Shown: piece by piece, positions 1-8,508 of the stretch
Position numbering within the stretch: position 1 is the first letter of the stretch
Layout: each line of letters opens with the position of its first letter
Notes under the pieces: generated by a model
The model's input: the letters and a program-made list of their open reading frames with translations, nothing else
Told to the model about the DNA's origin: nothing
Databases searched by the model: none
Made by a program: the position numbers and the translations under genes
Source: JAIEOG01 sp964519985
GTDB lineage: Bacteria > Bdellovibrionota > FAC87 > UBA2466
DNA: 64,000 bases
Direction: 5' to 3'
Assembly (NCBI GenBank): GCA_964519985.1
Contig: CAZFMF010000010.1
Coordinates: 27,585 to 91,584 of the forward strand

Positions 1-36
1 GGGGCGAGAAACCCCGGTCGGCCAAGACGGCGCGGA

Positions 37-579
37 TCAGTGCAAAGCTGGGTTCTCGTCCGGGGGCGCGTTCGAAATCTCGGTCCGGAGCGCGTTCGGG
101 TGCGCGCCATTAAAGTCCGTAATCCCTTCAAAATCATTCTGTCGGAGTGCTTCGTACAAAACCACCGCCGCCGCTTGCGCTAGATTCAAACTGCGCACGA
201 GGTGCGTGCGCATGGGAATTTTCAAGAACCGCGCCCGCTCGGTTTGGTGCAGGTGATCGGGTAGGCCTTGTGTTTCGCTTCCCAAAACGAGGTAGCTGCC
301 CGAAGGAATGGGCGTGTCGTACATGGGTTTTTCCGCTTTCTTGCTGAGGAAAAACAGATGTTCGGGATTTTCCGATGCGAGAAAGGCTTCCCAGTTTTCG
401 TGTTCCGCAATGTCCACGTACTCCCAGTAGTCCAGCCCGGCGCGACGCACGCGGGCGGCGTCGATTTGAAAACCTAACGGGTGAATGAGGTGCATCTTGG
501 CGCCGGTGCAGGCACAGAGGCGGGCGATCGAGCCCGTGTTCTGTGGAATCACGGGCTGGTAAAGCACGAGATGAAACAT
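37..579 (-). CDS. trmL: tRNA (cytidine(34)-2'-O)-methyltransferase
   Basis: A SPOUT-family enzyme of about 180 residues, the normal length for TrmL, which 2'-O-methylates the wobble nucleotide of tRNA-Leu in the cytoplasm. Seen: the N-terminal beta strand with QNTGSIARLCACTG, the glycine-rich knot segment LVLGSETQGLP, and the C-terminal SLNLAQAAAVVLYE helix that forms the SAM-binding trefoil knot. An upstream ATG would add 19 residues that look unrelated to the family, so the internal ATG before FHLVLYQP is preferred; a G-rich ribosome site lies just before it. It is divergent from miaB, another anticodon-loop modification gene. Function is assigned from family motifs. Confidence 0.93.
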   Translation of the reverse strand: MFHLVLYQPVIPQNTGSIARLCACTGAKMHLIHPLGFQIDAARVRRAGLDYWEYVDIAEHENWEAFLASENPEHLFFLSKKAEKPMYDTPIPSGSYLVLGSETQGLPDHLHQTERARFLKIPMRTHLVRSLNLAQAAAVVLYEALRQNDFEGITDFNGAHPNALRTEISNAPPDENPALH

Positions 580-740
580 CAGATCGCCCCCGGGCAACGC
601 GGGGTGAGGGCAAACTTGGTCGGGGGAAACAGCCAAAATGGAATCAGCAGCAGCTTGGAATAGAGGGGACGTTTCACGGTTCTCCTGGACACGTTTTTCT
701 ACAGTTGCGCTTCAATAGCAAGGATTCTAGCTTGGGGGCG

Positions 741-2120
741 ATGACTCCGTCCAAGTCCGTACATATCAAGACATTCGGGTGCCAGATGAATGTCTACGAC
801 TCCGACCGGATGCTGAATTCGCTTCGGGCGAGCGGCTATACCGTGGAGCCCAATCTGGCCGCAGCGGACGTGGTTTTAATCAATACCTGCAGTATCCGCG
901 ACAAGTCGGAACATAAGGTTTTGAGTCTGCTCGGGACGTTGAAGCCGCTAAAGGACAAACGCCCGGAAATGGTGATCGGGGTTTCGGGTTGCGTCGGCCA
1001 GCGCATGGGCCGGACTCTCTTGCAACGGGTGCCCCACCTAGATTTGGTTCTGGGTCCCGATAGCATCGACCGGATCGTGCCGTTGGTGGAAAACGCCCGG
1101 GGCGGCGGCGCCCGTGCGGTCGATACCCAAATGGATGCGCCGGGCCGCAATTACTCACAACCCGCACATGTCCAAGAGGCCAAGGTCAGCGAATTCTTGA
1201 CGATCATGAAGGGCTGCGACCATTTTTGCACCTACTGCATCGTGCCCTTCGTGCGCGGACGGGAAAAAAGTCGCACCATCGCGGAAGTGACTAGCGATGT
1301 CCGCCACCTGGTGGCAAAGGGAACCCGGGAAGTCGTCTTCCTGGGGCAGAACATCAACACCTACGGAAAAGGCACGAGCGAGAATCTCGCGCAATTGATT
1401 GAGGCGGCCGCGGCGATCGACGGCCTGGAACGCATTCGTTACGTTACTTCGCACCCGCGAGACCTAGGAATGGACCTCATCGCGCAATTCGGTTCCATTC
1501 CAAAGTTGTCACCCGCTCTGCACCTGCCGTTTCAATCGGGCAATAACCGCGTCCTGAAACGCATGTCGCGGCTCTACACTCGCGAGCAGTACCTGGAGAA
1601 GGTAGCGGCGCTGCGGGCGGCGCGTCCCGATATCGCGCTTTCGACCGACGCGATTGTGGGTTTTCCCGGTGAAACGGAAAGCGAATTTGAAGACACGCTG
1701 ACGCTCATGCACGAGGTAGGGTTCGCCAATGCCTTCATGTTTAAGTATTCCCCGCGGCCCGGCACGCGCGCGTTTGCTTATGAAGACACCCCGGTTCCGG
1801 AAAGTGTGAAAGAAGCGCGCTTGAAGCGCCTGATGGATGTCGTCTATCCCGGCATCGGGGCGTACAATGCTTTGACCCTGGGGCAGAAATTGCCCGTGCT
1901 CGTGGAATCGCTCGATAAGAAGGGCGAGTTTTACATCGGGCGCGATCCGCACGGGCGGTTGGTTTACGTGCTCAATGGCGGTGCGGCCTGTCAGGGGAAA
2001 ACGGTGGATGTGGAAATCACGGAAGCCAATGTCACAAACTTAAGAGGTTACTATGTCGGAGCTCCCCGTATTGACCGGGGATCTGAAGCGCGACTACCCG
2101 CACCGGTTTCAGTCGCCTAA
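741..2120 (+). CDS. miaB: tRNA-2-methylthio-N6-dimethylallyladenosine synthase MiaB
   Basis: Radical-SAM methylthiotransferase that adds the 2-methylthio group to i6A37 of tRNA. Seen: an N-terminal UPF0004 domain with three cysteines (TFGCQMN, NTCSIRDKSEH, SGCVGQR) for the auxiliary cluster; the radical-SAM motif CDHFCTYC; and a C-terminal TRAM-like domain. The start at 741 follows the G-rich site TTGGGGGCG; longer in-frame starts run back into the trmL promoter region and lack similarity. Odd: after the usual TRAM end (near NLRGYYVG) the frame continues for about 20 residues into the next gene, overlapping it by 68 nt. This suggests the original stop was lost or that translation is coupled. 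Confidence 0.95.
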   Translation: MTPSKSVHIKTFGCQMNVYDSDRMLNSLRASGYTVEPNLAAADVVLINTCSIRDKSEHKVLSLLGTLKPLKDKRPEMVIGVSGCVGQRMGRTLLQRVPHLDLVLGPDSIDRIVPLVENARGGGARAVDTQMDAPGRNYSQPAHVQEAKVSEFLTIMKGCDHFCTYCIVPFVRGREKSRTIAEVTSDVRHLVAKGTREVVFLGQNINTYGKGTSENLAQLIEAAAAIDGLERIRYVTSHPRDLGMDLIAQFGSIPKLSPALHLPFQSGNNRVLKRMSRLYTREQYLEKVAALRAARPDIALSTDAIVGFPGETESEFEDTLTLMHEVGFANAFMFKYSPRPGTRAFAYEDTPVPESVKEARLKRLMDVVYPGIGAYNALTLGQKLPVLVESLDKKGEFYIGRDPHGRLVYVLNGGAACQGKTVDVEITEANVTNLRGYYVGAPRIDRGSEARLPAPVSVA

Positions 2121-2616
2121 GATCGACCCGTCCGCTTGGATCCTACCCGGCGCCCAGGTTTGGGGCGATGTGCACGTCGGCAGAGAGAGCAGCATCTGGT
2201 TCAACTCGGTCGTGCGCGGCGATGTGAACTTCATTCGCATCGGGGAACGCAGCAATGTGCAAGATCTGAGCATGATCCACGTTTCCTACAAAGCGAGTCC
2301 GACGATCATCGGGAACGATGTGACCATCGGCCACACCGTCACTTTGCACGCTTGCACGATCCGGGATTTCGTTTTGGTGGGAATGGGCAGTGTGATCCTC
2401 GATGACGTCGAGGTCGGGGATTTCAGTATTATCGGTGCGGGAAGTCTGGTCACCGCCAAGACGAAGATTCCGCCCGGTTCCATGGCCTTCGGCCGCCCGG
2501 CAAAAGTGGTGCGGGAGTTGACGGAAGCGGAGCGCGAGAAAATTCAGTTCAACGCGCGTCACTACGTAAATCTGGCGAAATCGTATAGTTCTGTAGCCGC
2601 CAAGCGGCCTTCTTAA
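2053..2616 (+). CDS. Gamma-carbonic-anhydrase-like hexapeptide protein
   Basis: A left-handed beta-helix protein of 187 residues, of the gamma-carbonic anhydrase / YrdA / PaaY group. Seen: repeated hexapeptide turns (for example GDVHVG, IGERSN, IIGNDVTIG, VEVGDFSIIG) and three histidines at about 76, 94 and 99 (MIHV, GHTVTLHA) in the positions of the Zn ligands, so metal binding is likely intact. The C-terminal helix (LTEAEREKIQFNARHYVNLAKSY) is typical. Whether it hydrates CO2 or is only a fold relative cannot be told; many family members lack measurable activity. The start lies inside the miaB tail and the 3' end overlaps the convergent membrane-protein gene by 68 nt. Confidence 0.88.
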   Translation: MSELPVLTGDLKRDYPHRFQSPKIDPSAWILPGAQVWGDVHVGRESSIWFNSVVRGDVNFIRIGERSNVQDLSMIHVSYKASPTIIGNDVTIGHTVTLHACTIRDFVLVGMGSVILDDVEVGDFSIIGAGSLVTAKTKIPPGSMAFGRPAKVVRELTEAEREKIQFNARHYVNLAKSYSSVAAKRPS

Positions 2617-4210
2617 GCTGAAACACGACCGCCACTAGGCAGAGGAAGATGAACGTCGCGGGCCGCAGAATGGCCACCGAATTGATCGCACTCACGGCGT
2701 AGATCAATAGGCCAATCAGCAGCGGAAAGGCTAGCTGCTGGAAGCGGTAGGCGATGAGGCGCGGCATCTTCAGGCTGAACTGCGCCGCCGGCAGCAGATT
2801 GTGAATGGAAAAGGGCGAGAGCAGAATCCCGGCCAGAATTCCATCCAGCAGCGCCGCCTTCACTAACGGCACGCTTGCTGCTTTCATCAACGTCATAAAG
2901 AGCGGGAAAAAGGCCACCGCGAAATTGCCGGTGATAAACCCGAGGCAAAGTCCGGAGAGGAAAGTGAAAAAGACCACCCCGGTGGGATGGATGCGTGGGT
3001 CAAAGAGAAGCAGCGCCAGGTCAGTCACGGAAAGCTGGTGGCTCAAGACGCTGATCACCGCGGCGGTGAGTAGGGCTGAGCCCCACTTGAAGGTATCCAA
3101 CGACACCCGCTTCCAATTCATGTGCAAAGGCCAAATCAATTGGCTTGAGACTAAGGCAATCCCGATGCGCGTGAGGGTCGGAACGGTGTCCCAGGCCGGG
3201 AAGTGAAATGCGGCGGCCTCCGAAACGGTGACAAAGAGCAACGTGCGCCAGAAGGCGGGTAAGCGCCAGGAGATGGGCTCACGTTTCGGGCTTTCGTGCT
3301 CAAGCAGCATGAACAGCAGGGTGCCGAAGGTGAAGTACCGGGGCAGGGAAAGGCTTTCGACGACCGACGCCTTCCAGTCCGCCTGGGAGAGCGAAAGCAG
3401 GTACAGGCTCATCGCGATCGCGGCGACTTGCGCGGTGAAAAAAGGCGAAAGGCGGGTGACCGCACCACGGAACGGCGCGAGCAGGGCGCCCGATACGGTG
3501 AAGGCGGCTGGGTTCCAAAGGCCGATCGTTCCCAATACGGCGCGGTTGATCCAGCGTCCCTCGGAGGTCGGCGTGCCGAGCGGGGGCGACTTTGGCCGGC
3601 GGGTACGACCGCGGCAAAGGGCGGCCCAAAAGAGAATGAGGTAGAGGCCCAACCAGCTCTGCTCTCCGGTGAGCGAGGTCTTGACCGCGCGGCCCACGGA
3701 CTCGAGGAGCAGGATCAGGTTCGCCCCGCAGAGCATGAAGATGTAGCTACCGATGGTAGCGGCGATTCCCCAGCGACGGAATTCAAAGACGAGTGCCAGC
3801 AAAAAGACGAGGAGCGGAAGCAAGACCAGCGGCCGTGGGAAATCGACCGCGAAGTGTGTGTCAGCGATGGGTTGGCTATCGAACCCGCGGATTTGGAGAT
3901 GAAAATCGTAATAGCTGCGCAGGCGCAGGCGAGTGGCCTTGGCGTGTTGGGCGACCAGAACGCATTCCGCGCCGGTCTCCAACTCGCGGCTGGGCACCGG
4001 GAGGCGTTCCAGAATGTGTTTTTCCAGGGGCGTGGCCGAACTCGACTCCAAGGAGCCGCAGTTTTCCGCCACCAGTTCCCGCAGGCGCATATCGCTCTGG
4101 ATGAGGGGGCTGAGTTTGTGCAATGCGAACTTCAGGTCGTCGACCGGAAGGGCATTCAAAATGACACCGCACGCCAGAACGCTGACAAAGAATCCGAAAT
4201 TGAATTTCAT
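2549..4210 (-). CDS. Polytopic membrane protein of unknown function
   Basis: I do not recognise this 553-residue protein with confidence. Seen: one N-terminal hydrophobic segment, a soluble stretch of about 100 residues (35-130) that would be periplasmic, then about ten hydrophobic segments, including a glycine-rich pair (residues about 425-475; FLSGLCLGFITGN and DGILAGILLSP). The glycine-rich C-terminal half is loosely reminiscent of DUF401 / ion-transporter-like proteins, a weak analogy only. It starts with ATG 22 bp from the divergent hydrolase gene. Its last 68 nt overlap the convergent hexapeptide gene, an unusually long antisense overlap. Confidence 0.7.
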   Translation of the reverse strand: MKFNFGFFVSVLACGVILNALPVDDLKFALHKLSPLIQSDMRLRELVAENCGSLESSSATPLEKHILERLPVPSRELETGAECVLVAQHAKATRLRLRSYYDFHLQIRGFDSQPIADTHFAVDFPRPLVLLPLLVFLLALVFEFRRWGIAATIGSYIFMLCGANLILLLESVGRAVKTSLTGEQSWLGLYLILFWAALCRGRTRRPKSPPLGTPTSEGRWINRAVLGTIGLWNPAAFTVSGALLAPFRGAVTRLSPFFTAQVAAIAMSLYLLSLSQADWKASVVESLSLPRYFTFGTLLFMLLEHESPKREPISWRLPAFWRTLLFVTVSEAAAFHFPAWDTVPTLTRIGIALVSSQLIWPLHMNWKRVSLDTFKWGSALLTAAVISVLSHQLSVTDLALLLFDPRIHPTGVVFFTFLSGLCLGFITGNFAVAFFPLFMTLMKAASVPLVKAALLDGILAGILLSPFSIHNLLPAAQFSLKMPRLIAYRFQQLAFPLLIGLLIYAVSAINSVAILRPATFIFLCLVAVVFQLKKAAWRLQNYTISPDLRSDAR

Positions 4211-4232
4211 GTGATAAAGAAATTATATCAGC

Positions 4233-5096
4233 ATGAAAGGCTTATTTCAGTCCCGTGACGGCACCTCTATTTACTACGAAGTGAGTGGTACGGGGCGTCC
4301 GCTGCTTTTCTGCTATGGCCTGCTGTGTCGTCGCGATCATTGGCGACGCCAGCTCCCGCACTTCGCTCCCAACTACCAAACCATCTTGTTTGACTACCGG
4401 GGCCACCAGCGCTCGGCGATGCCTAAGAACGATCGCAACCTCACCTTGGAATGGTGCGCGCGGGATATCCAGGATTTGATGAATTTCCTGGGGGTCGAGG
4501 AGGTCGCCTGTTTGGGGCATAGCGTGGGCGTGCCGATTTTGAGTCACCTGGCCCTGATGGAGCCTGAACGGGTGAAGGCGAATGTCTTTGTCTGCGGTTC
4601 GGTCCACAACCCTTTCCAGCAAATGCTTTTCACCGACAAGCTGGACCCGATTTTCGAGTGGGCGGCCCGATTGAATGAAACGAGCCCGGCCATGGGGGAT
4701 TTTTTCTGGCGCCGTTTCACCGGTCGGCACCTGTTCGCCGAGTGGATGGCCTCCCAACTGGGGTTCAATCCCGACGTGGCGCGCTCGGAAGATGTCCAAA
4801 GCTACTTGCAGGGCGTGCGCGAAACACCGGCGAATGTTTTCTTTCGGCTCATGCGCGATTACCGTGGAGTCGATCGGCGTCCGTTGTTGGAAAAATCCCG
4901 GATTCCGACTCTCGTGGTGGCCGGCGATGAAGACTGCATTACGCCGATCCCGGTGCAAGAAGCCATCGCGCGCTTGCTCCCCTGCGGCGAGTTGGAGAGA
5001 ATTCCGGGGGGAAGCCATAATGCGCATATGGATTTTCCCGAGTTAGTGAACGAACGTATCGAAAGCTTTCTGCGAAGGGCGGGCTACTCAGCATGA
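4233..5096 (+). CDS. Alpha/beta hydrolase
   Basis: A cytoplasmic alpha/beta-hydrolase-fold protein of 287 residues with no signal peptide. Seen: the oxyanion region LLFCYGLL, the strand IVLFDYRGHQRS-type segment, the nucleophile elbow GHSVG with Ser97, a cap region (about 120-215), the acid in VVAGDEDCITPI and the general base in GGSHNAHMDFP. The catalytic triad therefore appears complete. Substrate unknown; esterase, lactonase or haloperoxidase-like roles are all possible. The stop codon overlaps the start of the following lipoprotein gene in an ATGA junction, so the two are translationally coupled and probably co-transcribed. Confidence 0.88.
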   Translation: MKGLFQSRDGTSIYYEVSGTGRPLLFCYGLLCRRDHWRRQLPHFAPNYQTILFDYRGHQRSAMPKNDRNLTLEWCARDIQDLMNFLGVEEVACLGHSVGVPILSHLALMEPERVKANVFVCGSVHNPFQQMLFTDKLDPIFEWAARLNETSPAMGDFFWRRFTGRHLFAEWMASQLGFNPDVARSEDVQSYLQGVRETPANVFFRLMRDYRGVDRRPLLEKSRIPTLVVAGDEDCITPIPVQEAIARLLPCGELERIPGGSHNAHMDFPELVNERIESFLRRAGYSA

Positions 5097-5968
5097 AAAA
5101 ACTTGGTCTTTGCGAGCGTCGAGGGCGTGGTCATTGCGAGGGCCGAAGGCCCGAAGCAATCCCGCAGCGCTCCGCGCTGCGAGCCCGCTTCACTTCGTTC
5201 GCGGTGACATTGCTGGTCACGGCGTGCTCGCACCAACGCGTTCTGGAAAGTCCGATCCACCCGGTGGATGCGGGGATGTTCTGGCGCGATCAAGCGGTTC
5301 GGCGCGGCTTTCTGACTTCGTTTTCGGGCAAGCTGAAGATGAGTTACGACGGCAAAGACCAGGAGGTTTCGGGGAAGGGTCGCATCGTCGGGCGGGCGCC
5401 AAACGGTTTTCGCGTGGAGTTGCGCGATCCGATCGGTCGCTTGCACTATGTGCTCGTGCAAAAGGGCACGCAATTTGCCGTCCACTACCCGCGCAACAAG
5501 CAGGCGGTGAAAGAAGCGGTGGGCGGGAAAGCTTACTTCAAGAAAGTGCTGGGTAAGGACCTGGTCTTTTCCGACCTCGCGCTCGTTTTTGCCGGCGTGG
5601 TGCCGGCCAAGTGGGACAAGGCCAAGTTTGAAAGCTGGGAATGGGACAAGAGCAAAGGCGCTTTCCGTGGGATCGCAAAGCAGGGCGATGAAACGCTGAC
5701 CGTCTGGGTCGATTCCGGCAACGAATCCCTTCAGGCGCTGGTCTGGGAAGCCGGCGGCGATAAGGTGGAAGCGACGTACCAGGACTACGACAAATGCTGT
5801 GAAGGAATGCGCGGGAGTTTTGCGTTGGGCTACGAAGCCAAGGTGACGTTGCCTGGTCAGGACACCGCGATGGAAGTGGTTTGGGAATCGCTCAAACGCC
5901 AAGACATCCCGGTGGCGGCATTTGATTTTCAACCGGCCGCCGGTGATCGCGTGGTCGAGATCCGTTAG
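5093..5968 (+). CDS. Outer-membrane lipoprotein, LolB/DUF4292-like, with REP-encoded signal region
   Basis: Seen: a lipobox LVTAC at about residues 41-45, followed by a 245-residue domain beginning GFLTSFSGKLKMSYDG with repeated beta-strand character. It resembles LolB or DUF4292 lipoproteins that bind lipid in the outer membrane; that assignment is inference. The most unusual part is the N terminus. About 35 residues between MKKLG and the lipobox, rich in Arg, are encoded by a REP-like repeat (about 5109-5213) inserted in frame, and the repeat even supplies part of the hydrophobic core. The start at 5093 is fixed by the ATGA overlap with the hydrolase gene. Its stop interlocks (TTAG) with the convergent crp-like gene. 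Confidence 0.75.
   Translation: MKKLGLCERRGRGHCEGRRPEAIPQRSALRARFTSFAVTLLVTACSHQRVLESPIHPVDAGMFWRDQAVRRGFLTSFSGKLKMSYDGKDQEVSGKGRIVGRAPNGFRVELRDPIGRLHYVLVQKGTQFAVHYPRNKQAVKEAVGGKAYFKKVLGKDLVFSDLALVFAGVVPAKWDKAKFESWEWDKSKGAFRGIAKQGDETLTVWVDSGNESLQALVWEAGGDKVEATYQDYDKCCEGMRGSFALGYEAKVTLPGQDTAMEVVWESLKRQDIPVAAFDFQPAAGDRVVEIR
5109..5213. repeat. REP-like palindromic repeat inside a coding sequence
   Basis: Copy of the dispersed REP family, containing tcattgcgagggccgaaggc and, further on, gcagcgctccgcgctgc, two nested palindromes. It ends with cttcgttcgcggtgaca, which resembles the right end (cttcgcaatgac) of other copies. It lies wholly within the 5' part of the lipoprotein gene, in frame and without stop codons. 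Confidence 0.8.
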
Positions 5969-6624
5969 GCGGCGTATTTTTCTTTTAGCGATGTGATGTG
6001 TTGGAGCAGGGCATTCTCGTCGGAGACAAAGAAGCCTTTGTCGCGGATCGCCAGAACCTTCTCGGCGATGAGGTCCTTCAAGCAGCCGCTTACTGTTTCG
6101 AGATCGATGCCGGTGGCGGCATGAATGCTTTCCGCCGAAACGTGGATTTCAATCCCCGCCCCCGACGTTTTTGAATGGTGTTCGCAAACGAACATTAGGT
6201 ATTGGGCAATGCGCTCAACCGAGTTTGGGGTTTGGAGCACGCCGATCATCGCATTGGCGCGGTCGAGGCGTTCCACGACCACCTGCAATAGTTTCAGCGA
6301 AAAGTCGGGAATTTTCGTCGCAATCGCCTTGAGGCTCTGGGAGTCGAATTCCAAGGCCACCGTTTCCGTGTCGGCAATCGCGGTAAAGGCGCGCCGGTAC
6401 GGAGCGCTCACACACAAGGCCTTCTCGCCGACGATTTCGCCGGGTCCGAGGGTGGCGATGACGCGCTCGCTCTGGGCGATTTTGTGGGTCAGTTTCACGC
6501 TGCCCTCGACCAAAATGTAGAGGGTGTTCCCCTTGTCATTCTGTTTGAAGAGCGTCGTCCCGGCCGGGATTTGAATGGTGAAACGGTTAAGAACGCCGTC
6601 TTTGATTTGGTCGAGTTTGAACAT
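5965..6624 (-). CDS. Crp/Fnr-family cyclic-nucleotide-binding regulator
   Basis: Seen: an N-terminal cyclic-nucleotide-binding beta barrel (residues about 10-120, with GNTLYILVEGSVKLTH and LGPGEIVGEKAL), a long dimerisation helix, and a C-terminal winged helix (HVSAESIHAATGIDLETVSGCLKDL). Family role: effector-responsive DNA-binding regulator in the cytoplasm. The PGEIVGEKAL...APYRRAFTA segment departs from the Crp phosphate-binding cassette (usually GExGE...RSA), so cAMP binding is uncertain. The start at 6624 is preferred: the 39-residue upstream extension is largely encoded by a REP-like element, although no strong ribosome site is visible. It is divergent from an OmpR-type response regulator. 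Confidence 0.85.
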   Translation of the reverse strand: MFKLDQIKDGVLNRFTIQIPAGTTLFKQNDKGNTLYILVEGSVKLTHKIAQSERVIATLGPGEIVGEKALCVSAPYRRAFTAIADTETVALEFDSQSLKAIATKIPDFSLKLLQVVVERLDRANAMIGVLQTPNSVERIAQYLMFVCEHHSKTSGAGIEIHVSAESIHAATGIDLETVSGCLKDLIAEKVLAIRDKGFFVSDENALLQHITSLKEKYAA

Positions 6625-6626
6625 TT

Positions 6627-6668
6627 TGTCTTTGCGAGGGCCAAAGGCCCGAAGCAACCCCGCGGTTA
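6627..6668. repeat. Partial REP-like repeat adjoining the crp-like start
   Basis: The left half of the REP family (tttgcgagggccaaaggc, then cccgaagcaaccccgcgg) sits 3 nt upstream of the preferred start codon of the crp-like gene. It would form a hairpin in the 5' leader, or encode an N-terminal extension if an upstream ATG is used. Confidence 0.7.
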
Positions 6669-6770
6669 CGAGCTTATCGGTCCTAATGCAGCGAGTCTTT
6701 AGCACGTGGGTCATGGAAAAAAGGTTAAGCTTTCCGCACAAAGGCCGATGAGCATCTGGAGCCTCTTTGC

Positions 6771-7472
6771 ATGGAAAAGATCTTAGTTATCGATGACAAC
6801 AAGGACTATCAGTTCTTGATCCAGTCGTGCCTTTCCCCGGATTTCAAGGTAGTTATCGCCGATACCGGGAAACAGGGCGTGCAGCTGGCAAAGGAACATA
6901 AGCCTGACCTCATCTTGCTGGATATCTCGCTGGGCGAGATTGACGGCTTTGAGGTTTGCCACCTTTTGAAGGGGCAGAAGGAAACGGCGGCCACGCCGGT
7001 GATCTTCCTTTCGTCGCGCAGCGACGCCCATAGCAAAGTGATGGGGTTTGACCTCGGGGCGGATGACTATATCCAGAAGCCTTTTGAAGCCGACGAGCTC
7101 AAGGCGCGTATCCGGGTTCGCATCAAGCAGAATCAAGCTCGCAAAGATGGTTCACCGACTTTTGAACTGCAGGGCTTGCGCATCGATTTCCTCGGCCACC
7201 GCGTTTACATCCAGGACAAGGAAGTGGCCTTTTCCGCCTTGGAGTTCAAGCTGCTCTCGTTCTTCGTCCGCAATCCCGACCGCGTTCTGAGTCGGGAGAA
7301 GATCCTCAATAACGTTTGGGGCGTGGACACCTTTGTTACCGACCGGGTCGTCGACTCCCATATCCGCAGCATTCGTAAGAAGCTCGGGCCGTTCAAGGAT
7401 CACATCGAATCCATCTACGGCGAAGGCTATCGCTTCAATCCGGGTAGTATTGCCGGCACCGAAGCCGCCTAG
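6771..7472 (+). CDS. OmpR/PhoB-type response regulator
   Basis: Two-domain transcriptional regulator of 233 residues. Seen: a receiver domain with the acidic pocket Asp8/Asp9, phosphoacceptor Asp51 (LILLDISLG), the Ser in VIFLSSRSD and Lys103 (QKPF); then a winged-helix DNA-binding domain (about 128-225) with the recognition-helix segment VVDSHIRSIRKKLG and the terminal hairpin YGEGYRF. All activation residues are intact, so phosphorylation-dependent control is expected. No partner histidine kinase adjoins it, so it is an orphan here. It is divergent from the crp-like gene; the region between them probably holds promoters for both. Confidence 0.93.
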   Translation: MEKILVIDDNKDYQFLIQSCLSPDFKVVIADTGKQGVQLAKEHKPDLILLDISLGEIDGFEVCHLLKGQKETAATPVIFLSSRSDAHSKVMGFDLGADDYIQKPFEADELKARIRVRIKQNQARKDGSPTFELQGLRIDFLGHRVYIQDKEVAFSALEFKLLSFFVRNPDRVLSREKILNNVWGVDTFVTDRVVDSHIRSIRKKLGPFKDHIESIYGEGYRFNPGSIAGTEAA

Positions 7473-7575
7473 ACAAGTCTTAAACAGATAAAATCATTAC
7501 ATTTTCCTGAATTGGTTCGCTTCCGCCATTTGGAGTTGTTATAACCCGCCCTCGTTTTGGAATTGAGGGTTTCAA

Positions 7576-8508
7576 GTGGCTAGAAAAGCTGTTCTCGCGC
7601 TGGTTTTCCTGATGGGAAACCCCACCCCCGCCGCTGATTTTCTGATTCCCTCCGGGCAGGCAATCACCTGCTGCAAGGCCGATTCACCCGCCGCCGATAT
7701 CCTGCGTGAACTGGAGTTGCTAGCGCAGTACCTAACGGTCGAGCAATTCAAAGCAGTCGAGCGTGAGATTCATGCCTATGGTCCTGAGCACGTGGAAGCC
7801 GCGATTTATGGAGTCGTGCTCCAGGAGAAAATGCAATCCGCGCTCCCGGTGCTTTGGGAGAAACTAGAAAAGCATTCGAATTATGAGTGGGCCATTCCGG
7901 CACTGCGTTATCTGGCGACCCTTTCAAGCAACCCGGGTGAGTTGAGTAGGACGGACGAGCGCATCTGCGGGATTCTTGAGCGTCGCTTCGGCGAAGCCAA
8001 AACCGAATCCGACCGCGTTCGTTTTTTCCGAAATGTGTGGCTGGCAGAAAAACATCGCCTGGAAGGGCAGGTGATCTATCCGGTCCCCGATCCGCTCCCG
8101 CGGGAGCGAATTCGACGGCTCGCTTTGGAAGTTGTCATGAATCACCCGGCCGAAGGAGAAGTGCTGGACCTCGTGGCCTGGTTGATTGCTGTTAGTGAGG
8201 ATTACGACGGCATCTCGGAAATCATCCGATCCTTAGAAGATGGGAAAGTCCGGCCCCTCGCGTTTTCGAGGGCGCTGGTGGAGAGATTTATCGATCCACC
8301 GCCCGATCATCCGCGGTCTGAGGAGTTCACACATTGGCTGGAGCGATTGAGTCGGGGTGGGGATTCCGTGACGCAGCACTGCGCGGCAATGCTTTTGTTC
8401 ATTCGGAGAGGCGATCCGAGGCGCATGGATCTGACGGATCCGGCGGTACGGGCGAGACTACGCGGTTTTTTGGAACGGCTCGAATCAATCGAAGAGAAAC
8501 CGAACTAA
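7576..8508 (+). CDS. Exported protein of unknown function
   Basis: Not recognised. Seen: a GTG start followed by a short signal peptide (ARKAVLALVFLMGNPTPAAD), then about 290 residues that are mostly helical, with evenly spaced Leu/Ala positions resembling HEAT-type repeats (for example ILRELELLAQYL, ALPVLWEKLEKH, AIPALRYLATL). No enzymatic motif is visible. Two adjacent cysteines follow the signal region (TCCKAD). The stop interlocks (CTAA) with the stop of the convergent beta-barrel gene, which supports both ends. Likely periplasmic; function unknown. Confidence 0.7.
   Translation: MARKAVLALVFLMGNPTPAADFLIPSGQAITCCKADSPAADILRELELLAQYLTVEQFKAVEREIHAYGPEHVEAAIYGVVLQEKMQSALPVLWEKLEKHSNYEWAIPALRYLATLSSNPGELSRTDERICGILERRFGEAKTESDRVRFFRNVWLAEKHRLEGQVIYPVPDPLPRERIRRLALEVVMNHPAEGEVLDLVAWLIAVSEDYDGISEIIRSLEDGKVRPLAFSRALVERFIDPPPDHPRSEEFTHWLERLSRGGDSVTQHCAAMLLFIRRGDPRRMDLTDPAVRARLRGFLERLESIEEKPN

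Noticed and set aside
3296..4258. 320-residue plus-strand frame over the membrane protein
   Set aside because: Antisense shadow of the gene at 2549-4210; sequence is charged and low in hydrophobic pattern, with no family motif.
4242..5027. 261-residue minus-strand frame over the hydrolase
   Set aside because: Antisense shadow of a gene with intact catalytic motifs.
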